A stretch of 64,000 nt of DNA. It comes from Nannocystis punicea (lineage in GTDB: Bacteria; Myxococcota_A; Polyangia; Nannocystales; Nannocystaceae). The notes beneath the pieces were generated by a model. It was not told the DNA's origin, did not search any database, and saw only the letters and a list, made by a program, of their open reading frames with translations. The stretch covers positions 7,972,001 to 8,036,000 of the forward strand of contig NZ_CP114040.1 of the NCBI RefSeq assembly GCF_026965555.1, written 5' to 3'. Numbering within the stretch: the stretch's first letter is position 1; every line of letters starts with the position of its first letter. A program made the translations under genes and the position numbers. Positions 8,850 to 16,869 of this stretch are shown here, in pieces.

Positions 8850-9425
8850 ATGCAGAGGGGCGAGCACCGTGAAAGAGCCATCCTCGGGGCGGCCCTCGAG
8901 CTCCTCGCGGAGGTGGGCTACGAGGCGTTGACGATGGACGCCGTGGCCGCGCGGGCGCGAGCCAGCAAGGCCACGATCTACCGCCGCTGGCGGAACAAGG
9001 CCGAGCTCGTCAAGGCCGCCCTCGACTCGCTCGACGCCGAGGACAACGCGGCGATCCCGGACACCGGCGCGCTCCGCTCCGATCTCGTCGCAGTGATGAC
9101 GGCGCTGCGCGACAAGGCCACCGAGCCCTACGTGAACCTGATCCAGGAGCTCGTCGTCGCCGCTCGACGCGACGAGGCGCTGGCCGCCGCGCTGCGCTCG
9201 CACCGCGAAGACCTCGAGCTCTCGCCGTTCGAAGCGGCGCTCCGGCGGGCGACGCGTCGAGGGGACGTGCCACGCACCGTCGACAGGGAGCTGGTCCATG
9301 ACGTGGCGGAGGCGATGATCCTCCGGCAGCTCCACACGGGCTCGCCGTTCGACGACGCGTTCATCTCCCGCGTGGTCGACCGGGTGCTGCTTCCCCTGCT
9401 GCGACGGAGACGGAGCCACCGATGA
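8850..9425 (+). CDS. TetR/AcrR-family transcriptional repressor, 191 aa
   Basis: N-terminal helix-turn-helix at about residues 8-54: 'AILGAALELLAEVGYEALTM' followed by 'ASKATIYRRWRNKAEL', the classic TetR recognition helix. The remaining ~135 residues are helical and would form the ligand pocket and dimer interface (TetR_C-like). The stop overlaps the ATG of the FAD monooxygenase gene by 4 nt, so the two are translationally coupled. With the palindrome at 8811-8835 this forms a self-contained module in which the repressor probably senses a substrate of the enzyme it controls. Confidence 0.92.
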   Translation: MQRGEHRERAILGAALELLAEVGYEALTMDAVAARARASKATIYRRWRNKAELVKAALDSLDAEDNAAIPDTGALRSDLVAVMTALRDKATEPYVNLIQELVVAARRDEALAAALRSHREDLELSPFEAALRRATRRGDVPRTVDRELVHDVAEAMILRQLHTGSPFDDAFISRVVDRVLLPLLRRRRSHR

Positions 9426-10903
9426 GAGAGGTCCCCGTCCTGATCGCGGGCGCAGGTCCCACCGGCTTGACGCTCGCCTGCGAGCTGGCCCGACGCGGCG
9501 TGACGTGCCAGCTGATCGAACGAGCCCCGCAGCTGTTCCTCGGCTCGCGCGCCAAGGGCCTGCAACCTCGCACGCTGGAGGTCTTCGACGACCTCGGCGT
9601 GATCGCGCGGGTGCTGGAGGACGGCGCGCCGTTCCCCCCGTTTCGCCTCTACGCCGGGAAAGCGGTGCTGTGGGAGCGCAGCCTGGAGGAGATGCTGGGG
9701 ACCCCGGCGCCCGCGCCGTCGCCGGGTGTGCCGTTTCCGCGGGCCTGGCTCCTCCCGCAATGGCGCACCGACGCGATCTTGCACGATCGATTCGTCGAGC
9801 TCGGGGGTGCCGTCGAATTCTCGACCGAGCTGACTGGATTCGCCCAGGACGCCAATGGCGTCACCGCGACCCTGCAGCGCGACGGGGTCTCCCACTGCGT
9901 GCGGGCGCAGTACCTCGTCGGCGCCGACGGCGGCCGCAGCTTCGTGCGCAAGGCCACCGGCGTCGGCTTCGCGGGCGAGACGTACGATACGGAGCGGACC
10001 TTGATCGGCGACGTGCGTGCGTCCGGCGTGGCGGCCGGCGCGGCCTGCCACATCTTCACCGCCGGCGGCGATCTGCAACGGCGCTTCTCGCTGTGGAACC
10101 TGCCGGGCAGCGAGTACTTCCAATTCGTCGCCACAGTGGGCGCCGACGAGGTCCCCGAGCTCTCGCTCGAGTCGGTGCAGAAGCTCCTCGAGGCCCGCGC
10201 CGGACGAACGGACATCCGCTTGCACGACCTGCGCTGGGTGTCGCTCTACCGGATCCATGTGCGCATGGTGGAGCGATTCCGGATCGGGCGGGTCTTGCTC
10301 GCGGGCGACGCGGCGCACGTGCATTCGTCGGCGGGCGGCCAGGGCCTGAATACCAGCATTCAGGACGCGACCAACCTGGGATGGAAGCTCGCCGCGGCGC
10401 TCCACGGGGCCGGCCCCGGCATCCTCGACACGTATGAGGAGGAGCGGCTGCCGGTCGCCGCCCAGGTGCTCGGCCTGAGCACGACGCTGCATGGGCGAGA
10501 CTTCCGGCCCTCCCTCGGTCCGACGCCCGCGATCCACCAGCTCGACATCACCTACCGCGGTAGCACTCTGGCCGTGGACGACCGGGCGACCCCGGGCGAG
10601 CTGCGAGCCGGAGATCGGGCGCCCGACGCCCGCCTGCCCGACGGGACCCGGCTGTTCGACGCCTTTCGCGGGACCCACTTTACGCTGCTGGTGTTCGGAC
10701 AGCGGGCCGCGCCCGCGGACACGGGCGCCCGGATCGTGCGAACGGCGTCCCTCGACGGGTACGACGTCGGAGAGGACGCTCTCGTCCTTGTGCGCCCCGA
10801 CGGCTACATCGGGGCGATCAGCTCGTCCGTCGAGACGATCCACGATTACCTGCGCAGATTCGTACCAGGCGCTCCCTCGACGGATCGCCAGCGTCCCGGC
10901 TGA
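9422..10903 (+). CDS. FAD-dependent aromatic hydroxylase (PheA/TfdB family), 493 aa
   Basis: NAD(P)H- and FAD-dependent monooxygenase expected to hydroxylate an aromatic or polyketide substrate in the cytoplasm. Seen: the dinucleotide-binding motif 'AGAGPTGLTLACELARRG' at residues ~8-25, the DG motif 'VGADGGRSFVRK' near 165, and the GD motif 'VLLAGDAAHVHSSAGGQG' near 292 with the following 'LNTSIQDATNLGWKLA'. The ~110-residue C-terminal tail fits the thioredoxin-like domain of this family, and the length is normal. It starts inside the tetR stop (ATGA overlap). Whether it detoxifies or serves secondary metabolism is unknown; no biosynthetic cluster surrounds it. Confidence 0.92.
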   Translation: MREVPVLIAGAGPTGLTLACELARRGVTCQLIERAPQLFLGSRAKGLQPRTLEVFDDLGVIARVLEDGAPFPPFRLYAGKAVLWERSLEEMLGTPAPAPSPGVPFPRAWLLPQWRTDAILHDRFVELGGAVEFSTELTGFAQDANGVTATLQRDGVSHCVRAQYLVGADGGRSFVRKATGVGFAGETYDTERTLIGDVRASGVAAGAACHIFTAGGDLQRRFSLWNLPGSEYFQFVATVGADEVPELSLESVQKLLEARAGRTDIRLHDLRWVSLYRIHVRMVERFRIGRVLLAGDAAHVHSSAGGQGLNTSIQDATNLGWKLAAALHGAGPGILDTYEEERLPVAAQVLGLSTTLHGRDFRPSLGPTPAIHQLDITYRGSTLAVDDRATPGELRAGDRAPDARLPDGTRLFDAFRGTHFTLLVFGQRAAPADTGARIVRTASLDGYDVGEDALVLVRPDGYIGAISSSVETIHDYLRRFVPGAPSTDRQRPG

Positions 10904-11065
10904 CGGCTCCCCGCGGCCCCGGGCGACGCGGAGGCGCAGCTCGTGGGCCCCAATCGAACGGTTTTTGCGGGCGACAGGGCCCTCTCGATCGAGGTCGACC
11001 TCTCGCAACAGTGGGACCTTTCGCCGCCGGGCCTCTCGCTCCAGATCATCGCCGAGCCGGGGTAG
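10904..11065 (+). pseudogene. Coding-like tail after the monooxygenase stop, possible gene remnant
   Basis: After the TGA at 10901-10903 the same frame stays open for 53 codons to a TAG at 11063. The composition is protein-like rather than Arg/Pro-rich: 'GPNRTVFAGDRALSIEVDLS' followed by 'WDLSPPGLSLQIIAEPG'. No start codon with a ribosome site is evident. It reads like the C-terminus of a protein whose front is missing, or a tail separated by a stop. I do not recognise it. Confidence 0.3.
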
Positions 11066-11291
11066 CCTGCTCGCGTTTGCTTCCCCTCGTCGGGCGTCTG
11101 GCGCTGCGATCGGGTACATTCGAAAGTGATGCCCGAGCTTCGGGCCTCGCTCTGCGGTCTCCGCCGGCCGCTGGCGAACCCGTCGTCGCGGCCGAGCCCA
11201 CGCCGTGAGGCCGGCGTCCGCGCTGGCCCACCCCGGTCGACCGTGTTATCGCATGCCCATGGCGCTGCGCTCGCAGGAACGTTCCACGCCC

Positions 11292-12074
11292 ATGCTCGAC
11301 CTGATGCTCGCGGGCTCCGTGCTGGTGATGGTCGTGTTCGTCGGTTTGGCCGCCGTGGAGCGGGACTGGTTGTTCGGGACCTTCGCGGCGATCTTCGCGC
11401 TCGGCGCGGCGTATCTCGTGAGGGTGAAGCTGCGGCTCGCCGGGCAACGACGACCGGGCCCGCTCGAAGCAAGCGCCGCGACGACCGCGCCTCGAGCCTT
11501 CGTGACCGACGCCAGTCATTCCATCGGCGCGCGCGCTCGCGACGGGCTCGTCGTGATCGGTCAGGACGTCGCAGCGTTCGTACCGACGAGCCAGTGGCAC
11601 CAACTCGGCGTGGAGCTCGTCGTCGGCCTGTTCTTCCAGCGCGTGCGTCTGTCGCGGCTCGCGCTCGACGCGAGGGACACGCCCGCGCTCGCGAGCGAGC
11701 TCGCCGAGCTCGTCCGGCACCGCGACGGCTTCCTGCTGGACGAGCGCTGGTCGTGGGCCCTCCGCGGTCACGCCCTTTGGCGGGCCGAGAGCAAGGAGTT
11801 CCTGACACTCAAGGCCCGACCGCCCGCCGCGGGCCTCGGCCGCTGGCCCGTTCTCGCCACGCCGCCGGCGGCCCAACTACGGCGAACGTACGTCAAGATC
11901 CTGTCGATCGGCGGCTTGATCTCCGGGCTCATCGCCGCGGCCGGCGTGGCGGCCTGGCACTTCAGCTCGGACGTGGATTATCTGCTCGCGGGGACGGTCT
12001 TTGCAGCCCTTGTCGGCGGCAGTGTCGTGGCCGGGGTGGTCCTGGCGACGAGACAGCTCGCCGGCGACCGCTGA
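11292..12074 (+). CDS. Membrane protein of unknown function, 260 aa
   Basis: The ATG at 11292 gives 'MLDLMLAGSVLVMVVFVGLA' as an immediate first membrane span; ATG 11253 is an alternative that adds 13 polar residues. A second hydrophobic stretch follows ('LFGTFAAIFALGAAYLV'), then a ~125-residue soluble domain with 'LGVELVVGLFFQRVRLSRLA', then two C-terminal spans ('IGGLISGLIAAAGVAAW' and 'LLAGTVFAALVGGSVVAGVV'). Four spans place both termini on the same side. No catalytic motif is visible and I do not recognise the family. Confidence 0.65.
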   Translation: MLDLMLAGSVLVMVVFVGLAAVERDWLFGTFAAIFALGAAYLVRVKLRLAGQRRPGPLEASAATTAPRAFVTDASHSIGARARDGLVVIGQDVAAFVPTSQWHQLGVELVVGLFFQRVRLSRLALDARDTPALASELAELVRHRDGFLLDERWSWALRGHALWRAESKEFLTLKARPPAAGLGRWPVLATPPAAQLRRTYVKILSIGGLISGLIAAAGVAAWHFSSDVDYLLAGTVFAALVGGSVVAGVVLATRQLAGDR

Positions 12075-12151
12075 CCGCCGCCTGTCGCGGGAGCGTCACT
12101 ACGCGTCCGCGAGCACGTACAGTCGAGTCTGGACTCTGACAAATGAAATCA

Positions 12152-12174
12152 GGACGATCCACGGTAGATCGTCC
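12152..12174. promoter_or_regulatory. Perfect inverted repeat upstream of the ABM/hydrolase operon
   Basis: GGACGATC (12152-12159) and GATCGTCC (12167-12174) are exact reverse complements with a 7-nt spacer, 64 nt upstream of the ABM-monooxygenase ATG in a locally less GC-rich stretch. A second small palindrome, GAGTC-TG-GACTC, lies at 12125-12136. The geometry suits an operator. It could instead be a terminator of the membrane-protein gene, which stops 78 nt upstream, but no T-run follows. Confidence 0.5.
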
Positions 12175-12237
12175 GGCCCTGCGCCCTTAACCTGTCTCTC
12201 GTCAAGGCCGCGGCTCGCGGCGGAGGAGAAGAGTGCC

Positions 12238-12567
12238 ATGAAAGCGACGTATGGATTCCGCGCCACGATGACCGCCCGTCCCGGCAAGGGCGACGAGTTG
12301 ATCGACCTCCTGCTCAGCGTGACGACCGGCGCGCGACCGGCCCTTAGCGAGCACTGCGTCCTCTACCTCGTCGGTCGCTCGGCCAGCGACCGCGACGTCA
12401 TCCACGTCACGGAGGGCTGGACCACCAAGGAGGCGCACGCGGAGAACTTCGCCGGCGCGCAGGCCAAGGCGTTCCTGGCGAAGCTCGCCCCGCTCGTCGA
12501 GGACGGCGCCCAGTACCAGGACGAAGTGCCGGTCGGCGGCCGCCTGCTCGACGGAGGGGCGCGATGA
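12238..12567 (+). CDS. Antibiotic biosynthesis monooxygenase (ABM)-family small protein, 109 aa
   Basis: Ferredoxin-like small monooxygenase or quinol-modifying family member. The N-terminal strand 'YGFRATMTARPGKGDELIDLLL', the central 'HCVLYLVGRSASDRDVIHVTEGW' and 'HAENFAGAQAKAFLAKLAPL' give the typical order (RPGKxDEL, then xxxEGW, then HxxxxxxxAF). Length is normal for a one-domain ABM protein. The start at 12238 has a purine-rich GGAGGAGAAG Shine-Dalgarno about 8 nt upstream. Its stop overlaps the start of the hydrolase gene (ATGA), so the two are coupled. Substrate unknown. Confidence 0.85.
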   Translation: MKATYGFRATMTARPGKGDELIDLLLSVTTGARPALSEHCVLYLVGRSASDRDVIHVTEGWTTKEAHAENFAGAQAKAFLAKLAPLVEDGAQYQDEVPVGGRLLDGGAR

Positions 12568-13529
12568 AAACGACTCGTGCCCTCGTCGACCGCGAGCTCG
12601 CCCCGTTCCTCGATGCAGTGGCGCCGCTCGACTTCACCCCGGAGAACTTGCCGGAGATCCGTCGCACGGCCGACGCGACGCCGCCGCTGCCCGCACCGAC
12701 GACCGGCGCCGTCACGCGCGAGGAAGTGACGATCCCCGGCCGCGACGGCGCGCCGCCCGTGCGGGCGCTGGTGTACCGGCCCGCCGAGGTCGAGGCCGGC
12801 GCCCGGCTCCCCGCGGTGCTCCACCTGCACGGCGGCGGATTCGTCATCTGGAGGCCCGAGATCAACGACGCCCGCAATCGTCACATCGCCGCGGACATCG
12901 GCTGCGTCGTGGTCTCCGTCGATTACCGCCTGGCCCCGGAGACCGCCTTCCCCGGGCCGCTCGAGGACTGCTACACTGGCCTGCTCTGGTTGCATTCGCA
13001 CGCGGACGCCCTGCAAGTCGACCCCGCGCGGATCGCCGTGCAGGGCGAGAGCGCCGGCGGCGGTCTGGCGGCAGCCCTCGCGCTCCTCGCCCGCGACCGC
13101 GGCGAGGTCCCGCTGGCCTTCCAGCTGCTCGTCTATCCGATGCTCGACGACCGCACCGGCTCGCGCGAAGCCGACGGTCCGAACGAGTACGCCGGCCAAT
13201 TCGTGTGGACGCCGGCGAGCAACCGCTTCGGCTGGCGCGCCATGCTCGGGCACGAGCCGGGCCGAGGCGACGTCTCGCCCTACTGCGCGCCGGCGCGTGC
13301 CGTCGATCTCGCCGGGCTCCCGCCGACGTTCATGCAGGTCGGCGCGCTCGACCTGTTCGTCGACGAGGACATCGACTACGCGCGCCGCCTGCTCCGCGCC
13401 GGCGTCCCCACCGAGCTGCACGTCTATCCCGGCGCCTTCCACGGCTTCGACATCCTCCCCGGCACCCGGATCGGCGCCGCCTTCCTCCGCGAGGCCCACG
13501 AAGCCCTGCGCCGCGCGCTCGCCCGTTGA
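12564..13529 (+). CDS. Alpha/beta hydrolase, HSL-type esterase/lipase, 321 aa
   Basis: Hydrolyses carboxyl esters. 'LHLHGGGFVIWRPE' at ~86 is the HGGG oxyanion-hole motif of the hormone-sensitive-lipase family, and 'VQGESAGGGLAAAL' near 158 holds the nucleophile Ser in GxSxG. A later Asp ('LDLFVDEDIDYA') and the His in 'PGAFHGFDI' near 292 complete the triad. No signal peptide, so cytoplasmic. Translation is coupled to the preceding ABM protein by a 4-nt overlap, which suggests one small catabolic or detoxification unit. A palindrome of the dispersed family follows 14 nt after the stop. Confidence 0.92.
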   Translation: MKTTRALVDRELAPFLDAVAPLDFTPENLPEIRRTADATPPLPAPTTGAVTREEVTIPGRDGAPPVRALVYRPAEVEAGARLPAVLHLHGGGFVIWRPEINDARNRHIAADIGCVVVSVDYRLAPETAFPGPLEDCYTGLLWLHSHADALQVDPARIAVQGESAGGGLAAALALLARDRGEVPLAFQLLVYPMLDDRTGSREADGPNEYAGQFVWTPASNRFGWRAMLGHEPGRGDVSPYCAPARAVDLAGLPPTFMQVGALDLFVDEDIDYARRLLRAGVPTELHVYPGAFHGFDILPGTRIGAAFLREAHEALRRALAR

Positions 13530-13543
13530 GCCGCTCGCTCTGT

Positions 13544-13563
13544 ACATGGCCTTCAGGACATGG
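13544..13563. terminator. Copy of the dispersed 8-4-8 palindrome, downstream of the hydrolase gene
   Basis: ACATGGCC-TTCA-GGACATGG, 14 nt after the hydrolase stop. The arms pair except for the outer base and one internal mismatch. Its position suits a transcription-terminator hairpin, although no T-run follows. One of the clearer copies of the family described in the findings. Confidence 0.5.
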
Positions 13564-13784
13564 TTGCTTCGAGCTCGACGGCGATGTCATGAAACAGAGG
13601 TCACGCGCTCGACCAGCATGTTTTCACGGCATCGGGCCCGTCGGGCCAGCTCCGCATCTGGACCGGTCCCCAACCCAACGACGTAGGGCCGCCTCGCTCG
13701 CCGCGGAGTCGGTGATTGCTCGTCGCAGAGGCGTGTGAGACCCTTCGGAGCAGCGAGCGACAAGAACGCAGCGAAGGGAGCATC

Positions 13785-14462
13785 ATGTCCACGAGCACGA
13801 TCCAGGAAGTCATGCGCGAGCTCGCGGCCCTCGAAGACCCGAAGATGCGCGAGGCCAACGAACGCCGCGGCGACGACCACGGCGTGAACCTCACCCATCT
13901 TCGCACGCTCGCCAAGCGACTCAAGACCCAGCATGAGCTCGCAGTTCAGCTCTGGACCACCGGCGATACGGCAGCGCGCCTCCTCGCGACCCTGATGTGC
14001 AAGCCGAAGAGCTTCTCCGCGGCCGAGCTCGACGCGATGATCCGCGACATCGCCGCGCCCAAGCTCCTCGATTGGTTCATCGTGAACGTGGTGAAGCCCG
14101 GCCGCCACGCCGAGGAGCTCCGTCCGGGCTGGAAGGACGGCGACGACCTCGTCGGTCGCGCCGGCTGGACCCTGACGACCGAAAGAGTCGTCAAGAACGC
14201 CGGAGGCCTCGACCTCGCGGCGCTGCTCGACCAGATCGAGAAGGAGATGAAGCAGGCACCTGCCCACAAACAGTGGGCGATGAATCACTGCCTCGCGGAG
14301 ATCGGCATTCATCATCCAAAGCTTCGCAAGCGGGCGATCGGGATCGGCGAGCGGCTCGCTGTCCTCATCGATTATCCCGCCTCCCCTGGCTGCACGCCGC
14401 CCTACGCGCCGCTCTGGATCGCCGAGATGGTTCGCCGCCGCGAGGAGGCGGGCGGCGCATGA
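13785..14462 (+). CDS. DNA alkylation repair protein (AlkD-like HEAT-repeat glycosylase), 225 aa
   Basis: Helical-repeat protein of the AlkC/AlkD-like DNA alkylation repair family, which excises N3- and N7-alkylated purines. 'HGVNLTHLRTLAKRLKTQHE', 'LAVQLWTTGDTAARLLATLM' and 'LLDWFIVNVV' show the paired-helix pattern, with the Trp and Asp expected around the DNA-facing groove. The ATG at 13785 has GAAGGGAG about 5 nt upstream; the longer frame upstream is not protein-like. Members of this family with 'WAMNHCLAEIGIHHP' are often annotated as repair enzymes without direct proof. It converges with the DJ-1/PfpI gene. Confidence 0.8.
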   Translation: MSTSTIQEVMRELAALEDPKMREANERRGDDHGVNLTHLRTLAKRLKTQHELAVQLWTTGDTAARLLATLMCKPKSFSAAELDAMIRDIAAPKLLDWFIVNVVKPGRHAEELRPGWKDGDDLVGRAGWTLTTERVVKNAGGLDLAALLDQIEKEMKQAPAHKQWAMNHCLAEIGIHHPKLRKRAIGIGERLAVLIDYPASPGCTPPYAPLWIAEMVRRREEAGGA

Positions 14463-14516
14463 GGGCGCAGCGAGCGAGCACGCGCCGTCGCGGATGACGA
14501 CCCCGACAGCGACCTG

Positions 14517-15200
14517 CTAGCGCGGGGCAAGGCGAGCGAGGAGGACCTTCGCGGTCGGTCCCGAGGAGGCCGGGTTCTGGCCGGTGATCAACTGGCCGTC
14601 GGTGACCGTATGAACGCCCCAGTTCTTGACCTTGGAGAAGATGGCGCCGAGCCTCAGCAGCTCGTCCTCGACGAGGAACGGCACCACCTTCGTCAGGCCG
14701 ACATCCTCCTCCTCACCATTGGTGAAACCGGTGACGCTCTTACCCGCGACGAACGGCTTGCCGTCCGGGGTCTTGACGTGGCGCAGGACGCCCGGCGCGT
14801 GACAGACGAGCGCGACCGGCTTGCCGGCTGCGAGGAACGATTCGATGAGCGTGATCGAAGCCCGATCTTCGGCGAGGTCCCACATCGGGCCGTGGCCGCC
14901 AGGGTAGAACACGGTGTCGAAGCCTCCCTGCTCGACGCTGTCGAGGCGGACCGTCTGTGCGAGTTGGGCCCTGGCGACGTCGTCGGCGTCGAACCGACGG
15001 GTGAGCTCGGTCTGGAAGTCCGGCTCGTTGCTCTTCGGATCCAGCGGCGGCTGGCCACCCTTCGGCGACGCCAGGACGATCTCGACGCCGGCGTCCTTGA
15101 ACACGTAGTAAGGCGCGGCCAGCTCCTCGAGCCAGAAGCCGGTCTTGCGGCCAGTGTTTCCGAGTGTATCGTGCGAAGTGAGGACCATCAGGATCTTCAT
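14517..15200 (-). CDS. DJ-1/PfpI-superfamily protein (Hsp31/glyoxalase III-like), 227 aa
   Basis: Class I glutamine-amidotransferase-like fold. The elbow Cys is in 'VALVCHAPGVL' near residue 131, and the conserved Glu is in 'TGFWLEELAAPYYVF' near 24, the arrangement of Hsp31-like and YhbO-like proteins that act as glyoxalases, deglycases or chaperones against carbonyl stress. 'VFYPGGHGPMWDLA' before the Cys is the usual lead-in. Length and start (ATG 15200 with AAGGAG a few bases upstream) are normal. It has its own promoter region of over 500 nt upstream and converges on the DNA repair gene. Confidence 0.9.
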   Translation of the reverse strand: MKILMVLTSHDTLGNTGRKTGFWLEELAAPYYVFKDAGVEIVLASPKGGQPPLDPKSNEPDFQTELTRRFDADDVARAQLAQTVRLDSVEQGGFDTVFYPGGHGPMWDLAEDRASITLIESFLAAGKPVALVCHAPGVLRHVKTPDGKPFVAGKSVTGFTNGEEEDVGLTKVVPFLVEDELLRLGAIFSKVKNWGVHTVTDGQLITGQNPASSGPTAKVLLARLAPR

Positions 15201-15730
15201 GACTGTCTCCTTGTGCCCGGTTTACGTCGATCTGTCGACTCCTGATCCTGTACGACTCCGAGCGGCTGCCGTCATTGTCGCTTGTCGGCCCGCTCGGAGG
15301 TGAAAGCAGGCGGCTGTGCAAACCCATGGCGAGCGTCCGCGGGCGAGCCTGTCGCGCAGCCGCGAGTCGTCGCCGAGGGACGCGTCGGCCTCGCTCTTCC
15401 AGCCGCCAGCGTGGGTCAGGCCTTCCCTCCGACCGCCGCGGCAACTTGACGCCCGCGACGCCCTGCCCGACCCGAAGGTGCTCGCCGATCGCTTCACCGC
15501 CGACCTCCGCGCACGCCCCATGGAGGTCGGGCCGCTGCGGCTCGTGCCCGACCCGCCGCGGCCCAGGCACTCGCGCCGGCGGGCCTCGGCGGCGTCGCCG
15601 GCGAGTCCCAGGGTTTGGCGCGGGCGAGCGGCCGGACGCGTGCGCAGGCAGGCAGCGGGTTCACCGCCGCGAACCGGGCGTGGTTGTCGATCGCGTGCGA
15701 AGCGGCGAAGATGTGCGGCGAGACAGCGCG
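15201..15730. other. 530-nt intergenic region between pfpI-like gene and the efflux operon
   Basis: Divergent promoters for the DJ-1 gene and the response regulator must lie here. Frames crossing it are mostly Arg/Ser/Pro-rich. One short stretch near 15450-15545 reads more like protein on the plus strand ('LPDPKVLADRFTADLRARP'), perhaps a decayed fragment, but nothing can be named. A small palindrome GTCGA-TCTG-TCGAC lies about 30 nt upstream of the pfpI-like start. Confidence 0.35.
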
Positions 15731-16405
15731 ATGCACGTGCTCATCGTGGACGACGACGAGGAGACGCTGGAGCTGGTGGCGAGCACCCTGCGACGCGAGG
15801 GACACCGGTCCACCCTGGCGACCGGGCCGGGCGAGGCCCTGAGCGCGGTTTCAGAGGCCGAGTTCGACGTCATCGTGCTCGACGTCATGCTCGGCGACGC
15901 CTCGGGGCTCGAGCTGTGCGGCGAGCTGCGCCGCCGGGGGGTCCAGACGCCGATCTTGTTCCTGAGCGCGCGAGGCACCGTCGGCGCCCGCGTCGACGGG
16001 CTGGACGCCGGCGCCGACGATTACCTGCCCAAGCCCTTCGCGCTGCGCGAGCTCGTGGCCCGGCTGCATGCGCTCGGCCGCCGCGGCCCGAGCCTGCGGC
16101 CGACCGTCCTGCGCGCGGGGGCGGTGCAGCTCGATTTCACGGCGCGCAAGGCCTTCGTCTCCGGGCGCGAGGTGCCGGTCACCGCGCGTGAATGGGACGT
16201 CCTCCGCGTCCTCGCCGACGCCCGCGGGCGCGTCGTCAGCTTCGACGACATCCTGGCGCGCTCGTGGGGCGAGGCGTCCGAGCGGACGCGGGCGAGCCTC
16301 GAGGTCATCATGTCGCGGCTGCGGCGCAAGCTCGACGCAGGTGACGAACGCGAGCTGGTGCGGACGGCTCGCGGCCTGGGCTACGCGCTGGAGCTCGAAT
16401 CATGA
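15731..16405 (+). CDS. OmpR/CusR-type response regulator, 224 aa
   Basis: Receiver domain at residues 1-115: acidic pocket 'LIVDDDEE', phosphoacceptor Asp51 in 'VIVLDVMLGD', conserved Thr/Ser in 'LFLSARG', Lys near 101 in 'LPKPFALRELVARL'. The winged-helix DNA-binding domain at ~125-222 ends in 'ELVRTARGLGYALE', the OmpR/PhoB signature. Start is ATG 15731; the longer open frame upstream is non-coding in character. The stop overlaps the sensor-kinase ATG by 4 nt. In metal-efflux operons of this layout (CusRS, CzcRS) it activates the downstream pump genes. Confidence 0.93.
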   Translation: MHVLIVDDDEETLELVASTLRREGHRSTLATGPGEALSAVSEAEFDVIVLDVMLGDASGLELCGELRRRGVQTPILFLSARGTVGARVDGLDAGADDYLPKPFALRELVARLHALGRRGPSLRPTVLRAGAVQLDFTARKAFVSGREVPVTAREWDVLRVLADARGRVVSFDDILARSWGEASERTRASLEVIMSRLRRKLDAGDERELVRTARGLGYALELES

Positions 16406-16869
16406 GACGACGCGCCTCCGTCGTGCAGACGGTGCTGAAGGCGTACCTGGTCAGCGTGATCGCGTTCTCGACGGCGACCGTGACCGTCGGCAGCGCGGCG
16501 ATGCTGCTCATCATGGTGCGACGCGACGATGACCACGCGACCGCGCTGGCGCGGACGGTGGGGACCGAACTGAGCGACTACGAAGCCGACCGGCGGCCCG
16601 ACAAGGACGCCCTCATCGCTCCCGAGCTGCAGGCCGAGCAGTGGTTCGGACGCCGCATCGAAGCCTGGCGCGGGCCGGAACGCATCGGCGGCCCCACAGA
16701 GCGGGGCGTCCTGTCCGATTGGACAGGTCAAGAAGGCTGCCGCCAGGCGGAGCTGGACGGGCTTCGGTCGCGTATCTGTGCGGTTCAGACGGACGCGGGC
16801 GCCACGGTCGTCGTGGCCTCGCCGCTGGCCGCGATCATCACGGACCTCGTGCCGCTGATCGCGCGATGA
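16402..16869 (+). CDS. Sensor histidine kinase, N-terminal part: membrane anchor and periplasmic sensor (155 aa)
   Basis: Begins in the response-regulator stop (ATGA). 'VLKAYLVSVIAFSTATVTVG' opens a transmembrane helix at ~8-35, followed by a ~110-residue extracytoplasmic domain. The frame ends at TGA 16867 exactly where the second membrane helix should begin. That helix and the kinase core continue in another frame from ATG 16866. The pair therefore represents one CusS-like kinase split in two, either by a lost base in the GCGCG run at 16861-16865 or as genuinely separate coupled polypeptides. A copy of the dispersed palindrome lies inside this frame at 16709-16728. Confidence 0.75.
   Translation: MRRRASVVQTVLKAYLVSVIAFSTATVTVGSAAMLLIMVRRDDDHATALARTVGTELSDYEADRRPDKDALIAPELQAEQWFGRRIEAWRGPERIGGPTERGVLSDWTGQEGCRQAELDGLRSRICAVQTDAGATVVVASPLAAIITDLVPLIAR
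16709..16728. repeat. Copy of the dispersed 8-4-8 palindrome inside the sensor-kinase frame
   Basis: TCCTGTCC-GATT-GGACAGGT. The inner seven bases of each arm are perfectly complementary, and the element is translated as 'VLSDWTGQ' within the sensor domain. It is the only clear copy found inside a protein frame. Confidence 0.6.
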
